From Brevibacterium iodinum ATCC 49514 (GTDB lineage: Bacteria; Actinomycetota; Actinomycetes; Actinomycetales; Brevibacteriaceae), in the NCBI RefSeq assembly GCF_900169265.1, contig NZ_FXYX01000006.1, positions 1-64,000 on the forward strand: DNA of 64,000 bases, in the 5' to 3' direction. This document shows, one piece after another, positions 32,984 through 41,669 of this stretch; the stretch's first letter is position 1, and every line of letters starts with the position of its first letter. Below the pieces are notes generated by a model. The model ran no database searches and was not told the DNA's origin. It worked only from the letters and a program-made list of their open reading frames with translations. The position numbers and the translations under genes were made by a program.

Positions 32984-34572
32984 CGTTCACCTCCGGTGGG
33001 TCGTTGGTCGGTGGCATCGGTGTCGTTCGGTGCCTGGCCGCGGGGCCGTGCGCCCGCGGGCGGCAGATTCGTGGTCGGGGCTTCGTCGTCGAACACGCGG
33101 GAGTCTGCCGGCGGCAGGTTCGTCGTGGGGGCATCCTCGTCGACGGTGAGCGCCGAGGCGGCCGTGTCCTTGGCGCGGGTACCCGCGGGAACGGGTTCGG
33201 GATCCTCGGTGATGGTGAGCACTCCGGTGTGGAATTCCTCCACGGGACGCCGGGCGTTGTCCGAGATCCGCAGCAGCAGGGCGATGATCATCCAGTTCGC
33301 GATGAGCGAGGAGCCGCCCTGTGCGAGGAACGGCGTGGTCAGACCCGTCAGCGGGATGAGGCGCGTGACGCCGCCGACGACGACGAAGACCTGCAGGGCG
33401 ATCGTGAACGACAGGCCCGTGGCCAGCAGAGTGCCGAAGCCGTCACGCAGCTGCTGAGCAGTGCGGATTCCGCGCTGGAAGATGAACAGGTAGCACAGCA
33501 GGATGACGAAGAGTCCGGCCAGCCCGATCTCCTCTCCGAAGCTGGCGTAGATGAAATCGGATTCGGCGTAGGGAACCATGTTCGGTCGGCCCTCACCGAA
33601 ACCGGTGCCGATGAGTCCGCCGTTGGACATGCCGAACAGGCCCTGCACGAGCTGGTAGGAACCACCGGGAGTCTTGTTGTACTCCTCGGCGGTCAGCGCA
33701 TTTAGCCAACCGGACACACGCTGCCCCACGTGGGAGAAGAGGAAGGTCGCCGCAACCGCGCCGGCAGAGAAGAATCCAAGGCCCAGGATGATCCACGAGA
33801 CCTTCGACGTGGCCACGTAGAGCATGGCGACGAAGAGGCCGAAGAAGAGCAGGGAGGTGCCGAGGTCGCGTTCGAAGACGAGGACGCCGACGCTTGCGAC
33901 CCAGGCGACGACGATGGGTCCGAAGTCGCGGAGTCGGGGGAACCGGATGCCGAGGATCTTCGGCCCGGCGGCGACGAGCTGGTCCTTGTAGGTGACGAGG
34001 TAGCCGGCGAAGAAGATGGCCAGCAGGATTTTCGCGATCTCGCCGGGCTGGAAGGACAGGGGGCCGACGCCGACCCAGATGCGCGCACCGTTGATGGTCT
34101 TGCCGAGGCCGGGGATCAGCGGCAACAGGAGGAAGACCAGGGCGGCGAAGCCCGAGACATAGGTGTAGCGGCGCAGCCAGCGGTGGTCGCGGACGACGAA
34201 GATCACGGCGATGGCCAGACCCACGCCGAGTGTCATCCACACCAGCTGGGTCATGCCTGAACCGAGGTATTCCTTGCGGCCGAGGTCGACGCGGTAGATC
34301 ATGGCCAGGCCGAGTCCGTTGAGCAGCACAGCGATCGGCACGAGCACGGGATCGGCGTATTTCGCCTTGATCCACACGATGATGTGGAGGATGACGCCGA
34401 GGGCCGCCAGCCATGCGGCATAGCCGTAGACATTGGCCGGGATGGTGTCTTCGACGCCGAGGCCGACCAGAGCATAGGCACTGGTGGCGACGGCGATAGC
34501 CAGGATCAGGAGACCGAGCTCGGCCAGGCGGTAAGGTCTGGGGCGCGCGGTCTGCGAGGGAGCCTGGTTCAT
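32980..34572 (-). CDS. rodA: SEDS-family peptidoglycan polymerase RodA/FtsW
   Basis: 530 residues from the ATG at 34572; the pstP stop overlaps it as TGATG, and a GTG one codon upstream is possible. Ten or more membrane segments with SEDS landmarks: NGARIWVGVGPLSFQPGEIAKI, where the W-x-GPLSFQPGE region carries the catalytic Asp/Glu area, FERDLGTSLLFFGLF, and the C-terminal TPFLAQGGSSLIANW. It polymerises lipid II into glycan strands. The C-terminal 80 residues are hydrophilic with repeated TTNLPPA units and are probably cytosolic. It works with PbpA next door. Confidence 0.95.
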   Translation of the reverse strand: MNQAPSQTARPRPYRLAELGLLILAIAVATSAYALVGLGVEDTIPANVYGYAAWLAALGVILHIIVWIKAKYADPVLVPIAVLLNGLGLAMIYRVDLGRKEYLGSGMTQLVWMTLGVGLAIAVIFVVRDHRWLRRYTYVSGFAALVFLLLPLIPGLGKTINGARIWVGVGPLSFQPGEIAKILLAIFFAGYLVTYKDQLVAAGPKILGIRFPRLRDFGPIVVAWVASVGVLVFERDLGTSLLFFGLFVAMLYVATSKVSWIILGLGFFSAGAVAATFLFSHVGQRVSGWLNALTAEEYNKTPGGSYQLVQGLFGMSNGGLIGTGFGEGRPNMVPYAESDFIYASFGEEIGLAGLFVILLCYLFIFQRGIRTAQQLRDGFGTLLATGLSFTIALQVFVVVGGVTRLIPLTGLTTPFLAQGGSSLIANWMIIALLLRISDNARRPVEEFHTGVLTITEDPEPVPAGTRAKDTAASALTVDEDAPTTNLPPADSRVFDDEAPTTNLPPAGARPRGQAPNDTDATDQRPTGGER

Positions 34573-36002
34573 CACTGCGACTCCCGGGTGATGGCGTCAC
34601 TGGGGTCGGCAGACTTCGAATCCGGAGGTGAGGGAGCCGGGTCGCTCGGACTCGTCGAGTCCTCGACATCGCCGGACATGCCGGAGGAGCGATCGGACTC
34701 CTTGCGCAGATTGTCGATGATGCGATCGGCCTCATCGCGTGACCCGGCGGGAATCGATCCGCGCAGACGGTCCTGGGAGTAGCTGTTGAGGCTGCCGACC
34801 GCGATGTCCGTGGTGTCGACGAGGTGGCTGAGTTCGATGGGCCCGAGCGTCGTGTCGAGACCGCGATAGAGGGAGACCTTGCCGTCGTCATCGGCGACAT
34901 AGTACTGGTGGCTGACGTAGTTGAAGGCGAAGAATCCGCCGACGGCCAGCGCAACGATCACGATGGCGGTGATGATCCATCCGAGGTAGGACCTTTTCTC
35001 GACCTCATCATCGAGGTCGGCCTCCTCTTCTGCCTCGGCAGCGGTGTTGGTCCGCAGCGGCTTAGTGGTGCCGTCCCGAGCTTCGCGGTCCTCGCCGTCG
35101 ACGGTGTGGATCGGTGCGGTGTCGGCGGAGACATCGCCGTCGGGGAAGGTCTCATGGGCTTCGGTGTCGACGGCCACCTCGGTGTCGGGATTCGCACCGA
35201 TCGCGGCGTAGCGCGGATTGAGGTGGACGGAGCCGACGGACACGCCTTCGGTGGTCTCGACTTCGCCTTCGAGGACATCGCCGACGACGACGGTGACATT
35301 GTCGGCACCGCCTCCTGCCAATGCCAGGTCGATGAGCTGACGACAGGCCTCGTCCGGGTCGGCGACCTCTTTGAGCACGCGGGCGATGTCGTCGATATCG
35401 GCGAATCCGGTCAGACCGTCCGAGCACAGCATCCAGCGGTCGCCGACCTGGGCCTCGCGCAGGGACAGATCGAGGTCGGGAGAGGCCCCGACATCGCCGA
35501 GGACCTTCATCACCACCGAGCGCTGGGGATGGGTCTCGGCCTCCTCGGGGGTGATCCGGCCCTCGTCGACGAGCATCTGCACGAACGTGTGGTCGTGGGT
35601 GATCGGCTGGAGCTTGTCCTCGCGCAGCACATAGCCGCGCGAGTCGCCGATATGGGCGAGAGCGAAGCGGTTGCCGGTCGCGCGCAGAACAGCGGTGACG
35701 GTGGTGCCCATTCCGGCGAGTTCGGGCTGTTCGCCGACACCACGGCAGATGCGGTCATTGGCTTCGAGGATCGAGGTGCGGAGGAGTTCGAGGGCGTCCT
35801 CGCCTCCGGGTTCGCGGTCGAGTTCGGCCAGGCGGGACACGGTGATCGCCGAGGCGACATCTCCGCCGGCGTGACCGCCCATTCCGTCGGCGATGAGCAG
35901 GAAATTGGGTCCCGCATAGCCGGAGTCCTGGTTGTTCTTACGCACCAGCCCGGTATGAGACCGGGCTGCCGAACGGAGAGTGATGGTACCGCCGGTCGTC
36001 AC
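34572..36002 (-). CDS. pstP: PP2C-family serine/threonine protein phosphatase PstP
   Basis: 476 residues from the GTG at 36002, overlapping the fhaB stop by 4 bases. PPM/PP2C metal-binding motifs: KNNQDSG near 22, ADGMGGHAGGD near 39-49, SDGLTGFAD near 190 and GGADNVTVVVGD near 230. One membrane span at about 345-365 (WIITAIVIVALAVGGFFAF) is followed by a small external domain. It dephosphorylates the substrates of PknA and PknB and the kinases themselves. A Thr/Glu-rich linker (about 250-335) may be a phosphorylation target. Confidence 0.95.
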   Translation of the reverse strand: MTTGGTITLRSAARSHTGLVRKNNQDSGYAGPNFLLIADGMGGHAGGDVASAITVSRLAELDREPGGEDALELLRTSILEANDRICRGVGEQPELAGMGTTVTAVLRATGNRFALAHIGDSRGYVLREDKLQPITHDHTFVQMLVDEGRITPEEAETHPQRSVVMKVLGDVGASPDLDLSLREAQVGDRWMLCSDGLTGFADIDDIARVLKEVADPDEACRQLIDLALAGGGADNVTVVVGDVLEGEVETTEGVSVGSVHLNPRYAAIGANPDTEVAVDTEAHETFPDGDVSADTAPIHTVDGEDREARDGTTKPLRTNTAAEAEEEADLDDEVEKRSYLGWIITAIVIVALAVGGFFAFNYVSHQYYVADDDGKVSLYRGLDTTLGPIELSHLVDTTDIAVGSLNSYSQDRLRGSIPAGSRDEADRIIDNLRKESDRSSGMSGDVEDSTSPSDPAPSPPDSKSADPSDAITRESQ

Positions 36003-36508
36003 GATTGGGTCTCCAGGGTCGTATGTCCGATGGTGATCCGGGTGCCGATGGCCAGCTGGATGGGCCCGGTCATGCGCGAGCCGTCGACGATGGTGCCGTT
36101 CGTCGACCCGAGGTCTTCGAGCATCCAGGCTCCGTTCTTCGCCGAGATCCGCGCATGATGGCTGGAGGCGAAGTCGTCATTGATGATGATCGTGTTGTCG
36201 GGAGCTCGGCCGAAGGTCACGGGCGCTCCCGAGAGCATCAGCGTCTGCCCGGCCAAGGGGCCGTCGGTGATGCGGATGGTGCCCGGATGGGCGTGGGCAA
36301 CCGGGGCGGCCGCCGGACGAGGTGCGGGAGCCGGCCGCGACGGTGGCGGCGGGGCGGACTTGGAGCCGCCTCGGCGAGCTTTCTTTCCGGCGCGGGCCTT
36401 CCGGGGGCCGAAGATGTCGCGGCGGAGGACTCCGGCGACTCCGAGGACGAAGAGCCAGAGGATGACGAAGAATGCCAACCGGAAGACGGTGACGGTGAAT
36501 TCGCTCAC
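35999..36508 (-). CDS. fhaB: FHA-domain membrane protein FhaB (FipA)
   Basis: 169 residues from the GTG at 36508. An N-terminal membrane helix (about 8-27, FRLAFFVILWLFVLGVAGVL), a basic and Pro/Ala-rich linker, then an FHA domain at about 95-160 with GRAPDNTI, SSHHARI and DLGSTNGT, the phosphothreonine-binding loops. In mycobacteria the orthologue FipA bridges FtsZ and FtsQ and is phosphorylated by PknA. It overlaps fhaA and pstP by 4 bases each. Confidence 0.93.
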   Translation of the reverse strand: MSEFTVTVFRLAFFVILWLFVLGVAGVLRRDIFGPRKARAGKKARRGGSKSAPPPPSRPAPAPRPAAAPVAHAHPGTIRITDGPLAGQTLMLSGAPVTFGRAPDNTIIINDDFASSHHARISAKNGAWMLEDLGSTNGTIVDGSRMTGPIQLAIGTRITIGHTTLETQS

Positions 36509-37377
36509 TGGGCATCCCGCTCGTTGTAGTGGACCTCGGCCTCTCCGGCGAGGAGGACATCGCCGTCGGACAGGGTCGCCGTTGTCAGTTTGCGTCCGTG
36601 CAGAAGCGTGCCGTTCGTCGAACCGAGGTCGTTGGCCACGGCACGGTCGCCTTCGACGACGATCTCGAAGTGACGTCGTGAGACGCCGGGATCGTCGATG
36701 ACGAAGTCCGAGCTCGACGAGGATCGGCCGAAGGTGTTCGTGCCCTGGCGCAGCATCTGCGTGCGACCGTCGATGGTGACGCTGGCTTCGATTGAGCGCG
36801 CGGGTGCCGGCGCCGGTGCTGGACGGGAGGCAGTGTTCGGCCGCGAGGTCGCGGCTGGGGGCGGAGCCGAACGGGCGGGTTCGGGGGTGCGGCGCGGGGT
36901 CGCGGGTCGGGAACCGGAGTTCGGGGACTCGCCGACGATCGGATTCGCCCGTGAGATCGGGTCGTAGCCGCCGCGGTTGGCCGGTTGAGCGGCGGGAGAT
37001 CCGTCGGGACGCTGGGTCGAGGACACGACGCGGTACATTCCCGTGTCGAGGTCGTCGGCGAGAGCGAATTCGACGGAGACGGGACCGACGAAGCTGTAGG
37101 CCTGTTCGACGGCGTGGTCACCGACGACCTGGCGCAGATCGGAGCGCAGTTCGGACTCGAGTCCGGAGAGTCGGTCGTGGTCGGTCTGCGAGAGCTCGAT
37201 GACGTAGTGGTTGGCCGTCAGGGTGCGACCGCGGGAGACCACGGCGGCCTTGTTGTCGGCCTCACGGCGCAGGGCTCCGGCGAGCTCGACGGGTTCGACC
37301 TGGGATCTGAAAGCCTTGGCGAAGGCGCCGTTGACGACGTTCTCCAGCCCCTTCTCGAAGCGATCGAGTAACCCCAT
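36505..37377 (-). CDS. fhaA: FHA-domain protein FhaA with DUF3662 domain
   Basis: 290 residues, first gene of the operon. The N-terminal DUF3662 domain (about 1-120, GLLDRFEKGLENVVNGAFAKAFRSQ...) is followed by a Pro/Ala/Arg-rich linker (about 130-205) and a C-terminal FHA domain with GRSSSSSDFVIDDP, SRRHFEI and DLGSTNGT. FhaA binds the phosphorylated pseudokinase domain of MviN/MurJ in mycobacteria and controls lipid II export. It is shorter than the M. tuberculosis protein (about 527 residues), mainly in the linker. Confidence 0.93.
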   Translation of the reverse strand: MGLLDRFEKGLENVVNGAFAKAFRSQVEPVELAGALRREADNKAAVVSRGRTLTANHYVIELSQTDHDRLSGLESELRSDLRQVVGDHAVEQAYSFVGPVSVEFALADDLDTGMYRVVSSTQRPDGSPAAQPANRGGYDPISRANPIVGESPNSGSRPATPRRTPEPARSAPPPAATSRPNTASRPAPAPAPARSIEASVTIDGRTQMLRQGTNTFGRSSSSSDFVIDDPGVSRRHFEIVVEGDRAVANDLGSTNGTLLHGRKLTTATLSDGDVLLAGEAEVHYNERDAQ

Positions 37378-37752
37378 GGCACCTCCTCACCAGGTGTTGC
37401 CGTCGCCGGACGAACTCTTCGCCTAGCGTCTTTGAGTGCTCTGACCAGGTGGTCCTGATCACGTGCACTCTGGGCACATCAACACCCAATCCTAACGCGG
37501 TGAGGCTCTCAACTCACGTCACGCGTGTTCGTGGGGCGAAGCTGTGCCGGGATTCCCTGCGCGCGTCCAGGGAAGAACGAGGCAGTACGCGCGGTGCAGG
37601 TGGGCCCGTGCGCGGGGTGAGCGGGTGCGGCTGTGCGGGGCGAGGGCGCGCGGCCGCGCGGGGCGAAAATGTGAAGGTGGACACGTTTGCCTCGATTCGG
37701 CTTCCTCGGTTTTCAGTTTCGCCAACTCCGATGCTAGAGTTTTACCTTGTTC
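37378..37752. other. Intergenic region between divergent fhaA and tRNA-Leu
   Basis: 375 bases with no credible gene; the open frames here are short GC-rich shadows. The part near 37400-37500 should hold the promoter of the fhaA-to-pknA operon. On the plus strand an extended -10, TGCTAGAGT (hexamer TAGAGT at 37735-37740), with a weak TTCAGT at 37712-37717 and a 17-base spacer, is the likely tRNA-Leu promoter. Confidence 0.5.
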
Positions 37753-37836
<84 letters not shown>

Positions 37837-37846
37837 CAGCGAACGA

Positions 37847-37890
37847 GAAGCCCCTCACCGGGTCCCGAGAGGGTCAAGGTGAGGGGCTTC
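37847..37890 (+). terminator. Terminator of tRNA-Leu
   Basis: A perfect 13-bp stem, GAAGCCCCTCACC (37847-37859) with 37878-37890, and an 18-base loop, starting 10 bases after the tRNA. Confidence 0.75.
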
Positions 37891-37941
37891 GTCGTGCCTG
37901 CGGTCGGTTGAAGAGGGGTTCGGCGGCCGTCGAACGCGAAA

Positions 37942-38003
37942 TGGTACAGGTTTCTTCGAATGGCTCAGGGAGCAAAGTGAGCCCTTCGAAGAAACCTGTA
38001 CCA
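37942..38003. repeat. Long inverted repeat between tRNA-Leu and the mevalonate operon
   Basis: Arms of 19 bp (37942-37960 with 37985-38003) are perfect. After one T/C mismatch the stem continues with GGCTCA/TGAGCC and closes on a 10-base loop. It lies downstream of the tRNA terminator and 105 bases beyond the HMG-CoA synthase stop, so it may back up termination from either side. Confidence 0.8.
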
Positions 38004-38015
38004 AAACTCGCGAAA

Positions 38016-38075
38016 GGCCCAGTTTGAGTTGAGCAGCCCAGTTTCAAACATGGGCTGTTCGCCCCAAACTGGGCC
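38016..38075. terminator. Hairpin at the 3' end of the mevalonate operon
   Basis: Outer stem GGCCCAGTTTG (38016-38026) with 38065-38075 and an inner stem CAGCCCA (38034-38040) with TGGGCTG (38051-38057). It is 33 bases past the HMG-CoA synthase stop codon on the minus strand and is the likely operon terminator. Confidence 0.7.
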
Positions 38076-38107
38076 GAACGCAGTGCGTGAAGTGTCGGGT
38101 GAGCCGC

Positions 38108-39412
38108 CTAGGCGCGCTCGTAGTGGCGGGCGCGGCCCTTGATCCCGGCGAAGCGGAACGGTCCCGCGGTCACCTTCGGAGTCGAGACGTCGTCGGCGCT
38201 GGAGAACTCGGCGGCGTGGAGCGCGCGATACGCGTCGATGGACAGCGGGACCCGGGCGTCGAGGGCCTCGGTGACGGCCTGTCGGTGAGAATGCTCTGCG
38301 TAGCCGGGGACGACGCGGGCGGTGAAGAACTCGCCGACGCTGCCCGATCCGTAGCTGAACAGTCCGATGCGCTTGCCGGCAAGATCTTCATCGTGATCAA
38401 GCAGTGAGCACAGTCCGGCATAGAGCGAAGCGGTGTAGGAATTGCCGAGTCGCCGGTTGTACAGAGTGCTTGTGGCCAGTCCCGTATCGCGCGGACCAGT
38501 GGCAACAGAGTTATCGGCACCGGCGGCAGCGGCCGGGCCCGAGGCAGCGGCCGAGTTGGCGGCAGCCGTGCCAGCATCGGCAGCGCCGGCATCGCCGGCG
38601 CCCTCGACGATCTCCGTATCGAGATCCTCACCCGTGAGTCCGGCGAGGTGGACCTGTGCTTTCTTCGCCATCTTCGTGAACGGCTGGTGGTAGAGCACGC
38701 GGTCGATCTCGGCGATGGCCGGTCCGCCCTGCGCGGCCAGATCGGACCATGCGCCGGTGAGCGCATCGAGGTAGGCGGTGACCGAGAGGGCCCCGTCGAC
38801 GATCGCGGTCGTCGAATCGTTCGGGCGCCAGAAGTCGTCGACATCGGCCGAGTTCAGACCCGAGACCGGTTCGATCTCTAGCAGCTTCGGATCCGCGGAC
38901 ACCAGCATCGCCACCGCACCGGCGCCCTGCGTGGGCTCACCCGGGGTGTCGAGCTCGTAGCGGGCGACATCCGAGGCGATGACGAGCACTCGCTGGCCGG
39001 GAGAGCGCGTGACGATGCCGACGGCGGCCTGCAGAGCCGCAGTCGCCGAATAGCACGCTTCCTTGAACTCGACCACGCGCATCTGCGACGGCAGGTCGAG
39101 CAGCGAGTGCACGGCCATACCGGCGGCCTTCGACTGGTCGATTCCCGATTCGGTGGCGAACAGCAGGGTGCGGATGCCCTCGGTCCCGCTGCGCTGAATG
39201 ATGGGCGCGGCGGCCGCGGCGGCCATGGTCACGACATCCTCATCGGGTGCCGGGAAGCTGAACTCGTCCTGGCCGAGGCCGAGGCGGAACTTGTTCGGAT
39301 CGGTGCCGTTCGCCTCGGCGAAGTCATCGAGCCTGACGACATGATGGCTCGTGGCCAGTTCGATGTCGTCGATGCCGATCGTGACAGTGCCCGCAGCAGT
39401 GTGTGATGTCAT
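38108..39412 (-). CDS. mvaS: Hydroxymethylglutaryl-CoA synthase
   Basis: 434 residues. It condenses acetoacetyl-CoA and acetyl-CoA to HMG-CoA. N-terminal TIGIDDIELA, the catalytic Cys in FKEACYSATAAL (about 118), catalytic Glu region FATESGIDQSKA (about 87-98), a His region around DRVLYHQPFTKMAKK, and GLFSYGSGSVGEFF near the end are all present. Between about 268 and 312 there is an Ala/Gly/Asp-rich low-complexity insertion not expected in the fold; most bacterial enzymes have about 390 residues. Last gene of the mevalonate operon, 4-base overlap with the reductase gene. Confidence 0.95.
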   Translation of the reverse strand: MTSHTAAGTVTIGIDDIELATSHHVVRLDDFAEANGTDPNKFRLGLGQDEFSFPAPDEDVVTMAAAAAAPIIQRSGTEGIRTLLFATESGIDQSKAAGMAVHSLLDLPSQMRVVEFKEACYSATAALQAAVGIVTRSPGQRVLVIASDVARYELDTPGEPTQGAGAVAMLVSADPKLLEIEPVSGLNSADVDDFWRPNDSTTAIVDGALSVTAYLDALTGAWSDLAAQGGPAIAEIDRVLYHQPFTKMAKKAQVHLAGLTGEDLDTEIVEGAGDAGAADAGTAAANSAAASGPAAAAGADNSVATGPRDTGLATSTLYNRRLGNSYTASLYAGLCSLLDHDEDLAGKRIGLFSYGSGSVGEFFTARVVPGYAEHSHRQAVTEALDARVPLSIDAYRALHAAEFSSADDVSTPKVTAGPFRFAGIKGRARHYERA

Positions 39413-40512
39413 GCGGCTTCGCCGTCCTCTCGCTGAGTCTCGGCAACTCGCTGCTCATCAGCCTTGCGTTCCATCTGGCGGTGAGTGTCCATCAGCTCGC
39501 CGGGGTTCGTCTGAGCGGCGAGCAGTGAGAGCTCACCGCAGAGCACGGTCGCGGCCATGAGCGCGGCCAGACGACGCGAATTCGCTCCCGGCTCACGATC
39601 CTCCCGGCAGCCGAGACGCTCCAGCGCCTCGTCGACATGCGGCAGATCCTTGCCGTTGCCGACGGTGCCGACGATGAGGTGCGGCAGCGTCGTCGAGAAG
39701 TACAGGCCCTCGGGGCGGTTCTCCGCATAGGTGATGCCCTGCGAGCCTTCGACGATGTTCGCCGCATCCTGACCGGTGGCCAGGTAGAAGGCGAGCAGCA
39801 TGTTCGCATAGTGGGCGTTCGCCGAACGCAGGGCGCCGGCGATCGTCGATCCGACGAGGTTCTTGCGCACGACGAGTTCGACCATCTTCTCAGCGCTCGT
39901 ACGCAGGCGACGTTCGACGACCTCGTGGGGCAGGACGATCTCGGCGACGACATTGCGTCCGCGTCCGAGGATCCCGTTGACCGCGGTGGCCTTCTTGTCC
40001 GAGCAGTAGTTGCCGGACACCGAGCCATAGTCGAGGCCCAGCTGCCAGGACAAGATGGTGTCCATGAGGGAGTCCGAGGCCTGGGTGACCATATTGTGGC
40101 CCGATGCGTCGTTCGTGCGGAAGGCGAACCGGACGAAGAGCAGGTTCCCGACGATCTCGGGGTGGATCTCGATGAGCCGGCAATGGCCGGACCCGGCCTC
40201 GACAACGGATTCGAGTTCGCGGGTGCGGTGACGGATGGCCTGCGCGGCCGCCTCGGCGCCGATCGCGGATTCGGCCACGAATAGCACGGACCGGGTCATC
40301 CGCTCATCGACGATGACGGTGCGGATCCCACCCTCGATCTCACGGGAGATCGACGCCCCGCGGCCGACGGAGGGCCACAGCGGGGTCTCGTACGTTGCGA
40401 GGGGCACGGCCACCTCGGTGTGGGTGCCACTCGGCGCCAGCGCTTCGCCGCTGACCCGCAGGGGACCGACCCACGTAGTAGGGATCCCGGTGATCGTGGT
40501 CTGCTGATTCAC
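39409..40512 (-). CDS. Hydroxymethylglutaryl-CoA reductase (class I-like)
   Basis: 367 residues from the GTG at 40512, overlapping the isomerase stop. It reduces HMG-CoA to mevalonate with NADPH. Visible landmarks: ATYETPLWPSVGRG (catalytic Glu), NDASGHNMVTQASD (catalytic Asp, equivalent to DAMGMN), NYCSDKKATAVNGILGRG (catalytic Lys), a His near SANAHYANML, and LIVGTVGNGKDLPH. The NYC-DKK and VGT-G-G motifs match class I enzymes as in Streptomyces rather than class II. The C-terminal 30 residues are charged. Confidence 0.93.
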   Translation of the reverse strand: MNQQTTITGIPTTWVGPLRVSGEALAPSGTHTEVAVPLATYETPLWPSVGRGASISREIEGGIRTVIVDERMTRSVLFVAESAIGAEAAAQAIRHRTRELESVVEAGSGHCRLIEIHPEIVGNLLFVRFAFRTNDASGHNMVTQASDSLMDTILSWQLGLDYGSVSGNYCSDKKATAVNGILGRGRNVVAEIVLPHEVVERRLRTSAEKMVELVVRKNLVGSTIAGALRSANAHYANMLLAFYLATGQDAANIVEGSQGITYAENRPEGLYFSTTLPHLIVGTVGNGKDLPHVDEALERLGCREDREPGANSRRLAALMAATVLCGELSLLAAQTNPGELMDTHRQMERKADEQRVAETQREDGEAA

Positions 40513-41669
40513 AGCTGATTCCTCCTCGAAAGGACGTCGGATCGGTGCGAGAGCGCGGTGACGTCGATTCCGCGCAGGCGGGCGAACTCGCCGAGGCGGC
40601 CCCGCGTGAGCAGGTCCGTGGCCGTGAGGTCCGTGGACCGCTGCGCCCCGAGCAGGGCGAACAGAGCCGAGGTCTGAGTCTGCCAGGTGCGCACGAGTTC
40701 GACCAGTCCCCCCGGACCGTGGTCGAGCACGGTCTGCAGGAACGTGCCGGCGACGCCGACGGCGCGAGCACCGCAGGCCAGTGCTTTCACGACATCATAG
40801 GGGTTGCGCACGCCGCCGGAGGCCAGCAGCACGCGGTTCGAGACGCCGTCGCCCATCGTCGTCTCGGTGGTCCACTCGGATGGGGCGTCGAGCAGGCAGG
40901 CCAGGGCCGACTGACCGAAGCCGGTGAGCATGGAGAAGTCCTCGACCGGTGAGCGATCGTTCTCGATGCGCAGGAAGTCCGTGCCCCCGGCGCCGGAGAC
41001 GTCGGCGTACTGGACTCCGATATCGGCGAGCAGCCGCAGGGTCCGGCGGCTGAGTCCGAATCCGACCTCCTTGACGACGACGGGAACGGGGCAGGCGGCG
41101 ACGATGTCCTCGAGGCCGGACAGCCAGGTGGAGAAGTCGCGGGTGCCTTCGGGCATCGCGGTCTCCTGCACCGGATTGATGTGCAGCTGGAGGGCATCGG
41201 CGTTCAGCAGGTCGACGGCCCGCCGGGCATCATCGGCGCTGCGACCGGCACCGAGGTTGCCCATGACGAAGCCGTCCGGGTTCTCCTCGCGGATGACGGT
41301 GAAGCCCTTCGCCGCTTCGGCGTCGTCGAGGGCCACGCTCATCGATCCGCAGGCCATGGGCAGACCGGTCTCGGCGGCGGCGATGGCCAGGTCCCGGTTG
41401 ATCTTCGCCGTGGTCTCCGTGCCGCCGGTCATGCCGTTGACGTAGAAAGGCGTCGGCCAGGTCCACTCGCCTAGTTCGACGCTGAGGTCGACAAGCTCGG
41501 GGTTCGTGCCCGAAAGTGCATGGTGGACGAACTCGAGGTCGTCGAAGTCGGTGCGGCGGGGGCCTTCCGTCTGCTGCGCCGAGGCGAGGCGTACGTGGTC
41601 GTCCTTGCGGGAGGCCCGTGAGGCCTTGGTCTCCGGTGTCTCAACTGATGCCGGGGTCTCAGAACTCAT
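40509..41669 (-). CDS. fni: Type 2 isopentenyl-diphosphate delta-isomerase
   Basis: 386 residues from the ATG at 41669; the frame continues upstream inside the phosphomevalonate kinase gene and is not real there. FMN-dependent isomerase interconverting IPP and DMAPP. Motifs: RKDDHVRLA near 20, FYVNGMTGGTETTAKINRDLA, MACGSMSVAL, LQLHINPVQE with the active-site Gln, VVVKEVGFGLS, and DVSGAGGTDF. It overlaps pmk upstream by 11 bases and the reductase gene by 4. Confidence 0.95.
   Translation of the reverse strand: MSSETPASVETPETKASRASRKDDHVRLASAQQTEGPRRTDFDDLEFVHHALSGTNPELVDLSVELGEWTWPTPFYVNGMTGGTETTAKINRDLAIAAAETGLPMACGSMSVALDDAEAAKGFTVIREENPDGFVMGNLGAGRSADDARRAVDLLNADALQLHINPVQETAMPEGTRDFSTWLSGLEDIVAACPVPVVVKEVGFGLSRRTLRLLADIGVQYADVSGAGGTDFLRIENDRSPVEDFSMLTGFGQSALACLLDAPSEWTTETTMGDGVSNRVLLASGGVRNPYDVVKALACGARAVGVAGTFLQTVLDHGPGGLVELVRTWQTQTSALFALLGAQRSTDLTATDLLTRGRLGEFARLRGIDVTALSHRSDVLSRRNQL

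Noticed and set aside
36590-36830. Possible second kinase or FHA domain in other frames
   Set aside because: All signal belongs to fhaA on the minus strand; other frames are shadows.
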